Below are positions 60,637 through 64,000 of a stretch of 64,000 nucleotides of DNA, piece after piece; position 1 is the first letter of the stretch; each line of letters begins with the position of its first letter. The stretch covers positions 128,663-192,662 of the forward strand of contig DJQV01000018.1 in the NCBI GenBank assembly GCA_002438805.1, read 5' to 3'. This stretch comes from Bacteroidales bacterium UBA6377 (GTDB lineage: Bacteria > Bacteroidota > Bacteroidia > Bacteroidales > UBA932). The notes below the pieces were generated by a model. That model was given only the letters and a program-made list of their open reading frames with translations. It was not told where the DNA came from and did no database searches. Both the position numbers and the translations under genes were made by a program.

Positions 60637-62106
60637 ATGAAGCACGGATTCGACAACGAAAAGTATCTGCGGATACAATCAGCCCACATCAAAGAACGCA
60701 TAGCCCAGTTCGGGGACAAGCTCTACCTTGAGCTCGGCGGCAAACTGTTTGACGACTACCACGCGAGCCGGGTTCTCCCGGGATTCCAGCCGGACAGCAA
60801 ACTGCGCATGCTCCAGCAGCTCAGCGACTGTGCCGAAATAGTCATCGTCATCAGCGCCACCGACATAGAGAAAAACAAGATCCGCGCGGACTACGGCATC
60901 ACCTACGAGATGGACGTGCTGCGCCTGCGGTCCGAGTTCCAGAGCCGGGGATTCCTTGTGAGCAGTGTCGTGATCACTCACTTCAACGGCCAGTCCAGTG
61001 CCAAGGCCTACAAGGCCAAGCTCAAGAAGCTGGGAATCAAGGCCTATTACCACTACACGATAGAAGGCTACCCCAACAACGTGGCCCTTATCGACTCCGA
61101 GGAAGGGTACGGCAAGAACGACTATGTCCAGACCACCCGCCCGCTTGTCATTGTGACAGCACCGGGCCCTGGAAGCGGCAAGATGGCAGTGTGTCTAAGC
61201 CAGCTCTACCACGAGCACAAGAAAGGCACGGCAGCCGGGTACGCCAAGTTCGAGACATTCCCGGTGTGGAACCTCCCGCTGATGCACCCTGTCAACATCG
61301 CCTACGAGGCCGCCACGGCAGACCTCAACGATGTCAACATGATCGACCCGTTCCATCTCGAAGCCTACGGCAAGACTGCTATCAACTACAACCGCGACAT
61401 CGAGATTTTCCCTATACTCAACGCCCTCTTCGAGGGAATTTACGGGAAAAACCCTTACAAATCCCCAACGGACATGGGGGTCAACATGGTCGGCAACTGC
61501 ATCAGCGACAACGACATCTGCTGCAAGGCGGCCAACGACGAGATCATCCGCCGCTACTACGCCGCCCTTGAGAGGATGGCCGGCGGCGCGGACAACGAGA
61601 ACGAAGTCGGGAAAATCTCTCTGCTGCTCAAGCAGGCCGGCATCACCACTGAATACCGCAGGGTGACAGTGGCGGCCAAGCAGAGGGCCGCCACGTCAGG
61701 CAACCCGGCGGCAGCTATAGAACTCTCCGACGGCACCATCCTCAGCGCCGAGACTTCAGACCTGCTCGGCCCGTGCGCCGCCCTGATCCTCAAGGCTCTA
61801 AAGCACCTTGCAGGAATCGGGCACGGAGTCAAACTCATACCTGGCAGGCTCATCGAGCCGATACAGAAGACGAAGGTGACCTTCCTTCACGGAAAAAATC
61901 CCCGCCTGCACACCGATGAGGCCCTCATAGCGCTGTCCATGCTCAGCCCGGACGATGACAACTGCCGCAAGGCCCTGGACATGCTCCCGGAACTCAGCGG
62001 CTGCCAGGTCCACTCGACAGTCCTGCTGAGCGACATCGACAAGAAGGTGTTCAAAAAGCTCGGGGTGGACCTCACTTGCGAACCTGTCCACGAGAGTTCT
62101 CACTGA
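60637..62106 (+). CDS. DUF1846 family protein
   Basis: A 489-residue cytosolic protein matching the DUF1846 family by its opening GFDNEKYLRIQSAHIKERI, the segment VIVISATDIEKNKIRADYGI, the nucleotide-binding-like loop TAPGPGSGKMAVCLSQLYHE and the central MGVNMVGNCISDN. Known members form barrel-like assemblies, but their substrate is not established. It is divergent from the RelA/SpoT gene. Its last 35 bases overlap the 3' end of the DMT transporter on the opposite strand. Confidence 0.88.
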   Translation: MKHGFDNEKYLRIQSAHIKERIAQFGDKLYLELGGKLFDDYHASRVLPGFQPDSKLRMLQQLSDCAEIVIVISATDIEKNKIRADYGITYEMDVLRLRSEFQSRGFLVSSVVITHFNGQSSAKAYKAKLKKLGIKAYYHYTIEGYPNNVALIDSEEGYGKNDYVQTTRPLVIVTAPGPGSGKMAVCLSQLYHEHKKGTAAGYAKFETFPVWNLPLMHPVNIAYEAATADLNDVNMIDPFHLEAYGKTAINYNRDIEIFPILNALFEGIYGKNPYKSPTDMGVNMVGNCISDNDICCKAANDEIIRRYYAALERMAGGADNENEVGKISLLLKQAGITTEYRRVTVAAKQRAATSGNPAAAIELSDGTILSAETSDLLGPCAALILKALKHLAGIGHGVKLIPGRLIEPIQKTKVTFLHGKNPRLHTDEALIALSMLSPDDDNCRKALDMLPELSGCQVHSTVLLSDIDKKVFKKLGVDLTCEPVHESSH

Positions 62107-63025
62107 CAAGCGCCTCCGCATCCTGCGGGGCGGCCTTGCTCCTGTTGACGAAGGCGACTCCGGCGAACACGAGGACTATCGCGATGACTTTCTGCCAGGT
62201 CAGACTGTCCATCCCGATGATGATGCTGAACACGGTGGCTATCATCGGCTGGAGATAGGTGTAGAGGCTTATCACCGTAGGGCGTATCCTCTTCTGCGCC
62301 ACAGGGATGAGAAAATATGACACGAACGTGGCAAATATCACCAAAAAAGCGATTTCCCTCACGACGGAAGGAGTGATCGCCGCAAAATCAGTGGCAAAGA
62401 AGCCCTTGGCCGAGAACGGGAGGGAAATCAGCAGTGAGAAGAGGAACATCCATTTCATAAATGTCACCACGCTGTAACGGGAAATCAATGGACGGAAAAT
62501 CCCGAGATAGGCACCGAAGCTCACCCCGTTGAGCAGCATCAGCACAATCCCGAGCGGCCTTGTCTGCTCCACGCCGTTGTGAGCCGTGACGGAGTTGAAT
62601 ATCAGCATCAGCACTCCGGCAAGGCTGAGGAACACGCCGCCGGCTTTCTTGGCGGTGATCGGCTCCTTGAGGAATATGGCAGCGAATATCATCGTGAAGA
62701 TCGGCGGCAGAGTGCCCAGCACCGAAAGGTCGATGGAAGTGGTCATGGTCGTGGCCACAAGGAAAGAGTACTGCGGCAGGAAAAGGCCGAGCACGGAGGC
62801 CAGGGCCGTCATCAGTATGTCCTTCGGTGCCATCTTCTCCTTCGGGAGAAAAAACGACAGCAGCCAGAAAAGCACCGATGCTCCTATGGCCCTGATGGAG
62901 AAAAGGACCGAAGGGGAAATGCTGTGCGAATTTGCTATATCCTTGCAGAATATGATGTTGAATCCGAATATCGTATATGCTATGGCCACCGCAAGATGAC
63001 CGGAAAGTTTACTCTTGTCCAGCAT
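62072..63025 (-). CDS. DMT-superfamily (EamA) transporter
   Basis: A 317-residue inner-membrane protein with ten predicted helices in two EamA repeats; the second repeat includes VISLYTYLQPMIATVFSIII, a common signature. EamA proteins usually export small metabolites, and the substrate is unknown. The ATG at 63025 is chosen because the frame start at 63046 would be a TTG. It overlaps the HAD gene by 17 bases, suggesting coupled translation. Confidence 0.9.
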   Translation of the reverse strand: MLDKSKLSGHLAVAIAYTIFGFNIIFCKDIANSHSISPSVLFSIRAIGASVLFWLLSFFLPKEKMAPKDILMTALASVLGLFLPQYSFLVATTMTTSIDLSVLGTLPPIFTMIFAAIFLKEPITAKKAGGVFLSLAGVLMLIFNSVTAHNGVEQTRPLGIVLMLLNGVSFGAYLGIFRPLISRYSVVTFMKWMFLFSLLISLPFSAKGFFATDFAAITPSVVREIAFLVIFATFVSYFLIPVAQKRIRPTVISLYTYLQPMIATVFSIIIGMDSLTWQKVIAIVLVFAGVAFVNRSKAAPQDAEALVSENSRGQVRK

Positions 63026-63677
63026 TTCTTTCAAGCAATTTTTCAAGTTCGGAGAAATCGTCTATCACATGGTCCGCCCCGCTTGCAAGGAGTTCCTCGC
63101 GTGTTGAGTTGCCGTAGCTTACTCCACAGGTGGCAGCCCCGGCTCCCTTGCCCATCAGGATGTCGTACGGCATGTCACCCACGACGAGCGCCTGTGCTGC
63201 ACTGTATCCCAAGTCCTTGAGGGTCTTGAGCACCGGTGCCGGGTCAGGCTTCGGTTTCTCGACATCCTCGGCCCCGAGCACATAGCTCATGTATTTGTCG
63301 AGATGCATGTCGCGGATGAATCCGTAAAGCGAATAATTCGAACGGGAGGAAGCCACCGTCATCTTGTAGCCCTTGTCTTTAAGGTGCTCCAGCGTGCTGA
63401 TCACATGCGGAAACGGCTGCGGCACGAGCTCCCGCTTGTTGATCTCGAAGAGGTCGTGATAGCGTTCGGCACATTCGGCTACCTGCTTGTCATCCATCTG
63501 CGGTTGAAGGCGGCGGAACGCATTCGGGAGAGTGAGCCCTATCGTGGCGGCGCACTCCTGCTCGGAACGCGGCGGAAGCCCCTGCGCCTCCATCGTCATC
63601 TGCAGGGTCTTGATGATATTATGACGGGTATCTCCTATCGTCCCGTCGAAATCGAAGATAATCAACTTTATGTCCAT
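63009..63677 (-). CDS. HAD-family phosphatase (phosphoglycolate phosphatase-like)
   Basis: A 222-residue class with a four-helix cap (about 17-85). Motif I is IIFDFDGTIGDT (D9, D11), motif II is the serine in TVASSRSNY, motif III is the lysine in EKPKPDP, and motif IV is VVGDMPYDI. This set is typical of Gph- and YjjG-like enzymes. The substrate is not resolved. It is the first gene of a pair with the DMT transporter and has a -7 box upstream at 63706. Confidence 0.9.
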   Translation of the reverse strand: MDIKLIIFDFDGTIGDTRHNIIKTLQMTMEAQGLPPRSEQECAATIGLTLPNAFRRLQPQMDDKQVAECAERYHDLFEINKRELVPQPFPHVISTLEHLKDKGYKMTVASSRSNYSLYGFIRDMHLDKYMSYVLGAEDVEKPKPDPAPVLKTLKDLGYSAAQALVVGDMPYDILMGKGAGAATCGVSYGNSTREELLASGADHVIDDFSELEKLLERNAGQE

Positions 63678-63705
63678 AAGTTCACACTACTTCTTAAAAC
63701 CGCCG

Positions 63706-63713
63706 CAAAATTA
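63706..63713 (-). promoter_or_regulatory. -7 promoter element of the HAD-transporter pair
   Basis: Minus-strand TAATTTTG, an exact TAnnTTTG match, 29 bases before the ATG at 63677. Confidence 0.5.
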
Positions 63714-63870
63714 GATATATTTTCCGAAATGATACATTATCTGATGGAACTGTTGCGGCTTAATCTATTTCATGCTTTTTTGCAGTTGAGCTTCAAAATC
63801 ACATAGTAGTATGGAAACAAGATATATGCAGAAGGGTTTCAATGTTGCAGTAGCATCGCAATTCCGTTCA

Positions 63871-63980
63871 GGTTATAGTACATTTAAGGCAATCCGCTAT
63901 AACCCGAAGCCGAGAATGGCCCGAGACAGTGGTTTTCCGTCTAGGTTATAGTGTTTTCAACGTAGTATGCTCTAACCCGG
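63871..63980. repeat. Paired-hairpin repeat, copy 2
   Basis: GGTTATAG (63871) with CTATAACCCG (63897), then GGTTATAG (63944) with CTCTAACCCGG (63970). Arm offsets are 0, 26, 73 and 99, nearly the same as copy 1 at 38665. The final bases CGGGTACGGG resemble the CCGGGTACAGG that precedes copy 1, so more units may follow beyond the window. The stretch 63714-63870 holds nothing else I can identify. Confidence 0.65.
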
Positions 63981-64000
63981 AATGGGTGCGCGGGTACGGG

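Noticed and set aside
63871..63980. Possible CRISPR-like array
   Set aside because: The arms are 8-11 bases and alternate in orientation with 18 and 39-base gaps; there is no constant direct repeat of 24-40 bases and no cas gene.

Overview
The window looks like a chromosomal segment of a moderately high-GC member of the Bacteroidetes, most likely order Bacteroidales. Supporting signs are the many TAnnTTTG -7 promoter elements, the near absence of Shine-Dalgarno sites, a large GH35 beta-galactosidase with a signal peptide, AAA-ATPase_like/PD-(D/E)XK and DUF4143-type ATPases, and an MBOAT/SGNH surface-acylation cluster. The genus is not settled from sequence alone. No rRNA or tRNA gene and no CRISPR array was seen.

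Layout. 1-1135: a two-component pair (sensor kinase cut by the left edge, PhoB-type regulator), divergent from a Na/Pi cotransporter with a PhoU-like tail (1265-2974). 2995-5442: secreted beta-galactosidase. 5443-10137: an accessory stretch with two ATPase genes, a probable GH3 glucosidase remnant and several palindromic repeats. 10138-16108: htpG, a lipoprotein, an outer-membrane barrel protein, an acyl-CoA ligase and a HAD phosphatase. 16111-31881 (minus): one long purine block, purE-purL-purC-purM-purN-purH-(purD-folD fusion)-SBF transporter-guaB-guaA-uraA. 32037-37311 (plus): the divergent pyrimidine operon pyrC-pyrK-pyrD-pyrF-pyrE-pyrB, where pyrB carries a PyrI-like zinc tail. The two operons share a 155-bp intergenic region with back-to-back Bacteroidetes promoters. 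37328-39003: an intact DUF4143-type ATPase, a paired-hairpin repeat and the collapsed remnant of a second such ATPase. 39028-45597 (minus): MBOAT acyltransferase, two SGNH proteins and uvrB. 45609-54415 (minus): a defence block with an adenine methyltransferase, a XamI-like restriction enzyme, hsdR, hsdS and hsdM. 54799-57187: a REP-associated tyrosine transposase (RAYT) locus with a passenger membrane protein, bracketed by nested repeats. 57379-63677: LMW tyrosine phosphatase, a hypothetical protein, a RelA/SpoT homologue, a DUF1846 protein, a DMT transporter and a HAD phosphatase. The right edge holds another copy of the paired-hairpin repeat.

The most unusual signal is a family of about 106-114 bp palindrome-ended elements (ends close to GTGGCGGAYAA / TTRTCCGCCAC) present four times. 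Two copies bracket the RAYT gene and two bracket an orphan ATPase. I read this as a Bacteroidetes REP/RAYT-type system whose elements frame accessory cargo. Other notable points are the PurD-FolD fusion, the PyrB-zinc domain fusion, tetrapeptide repeats in HsdS, an 89-bp imperfect palindrome inside the purine operon, and a degenerate hydrolase motif in the RelA/SpoT protein.
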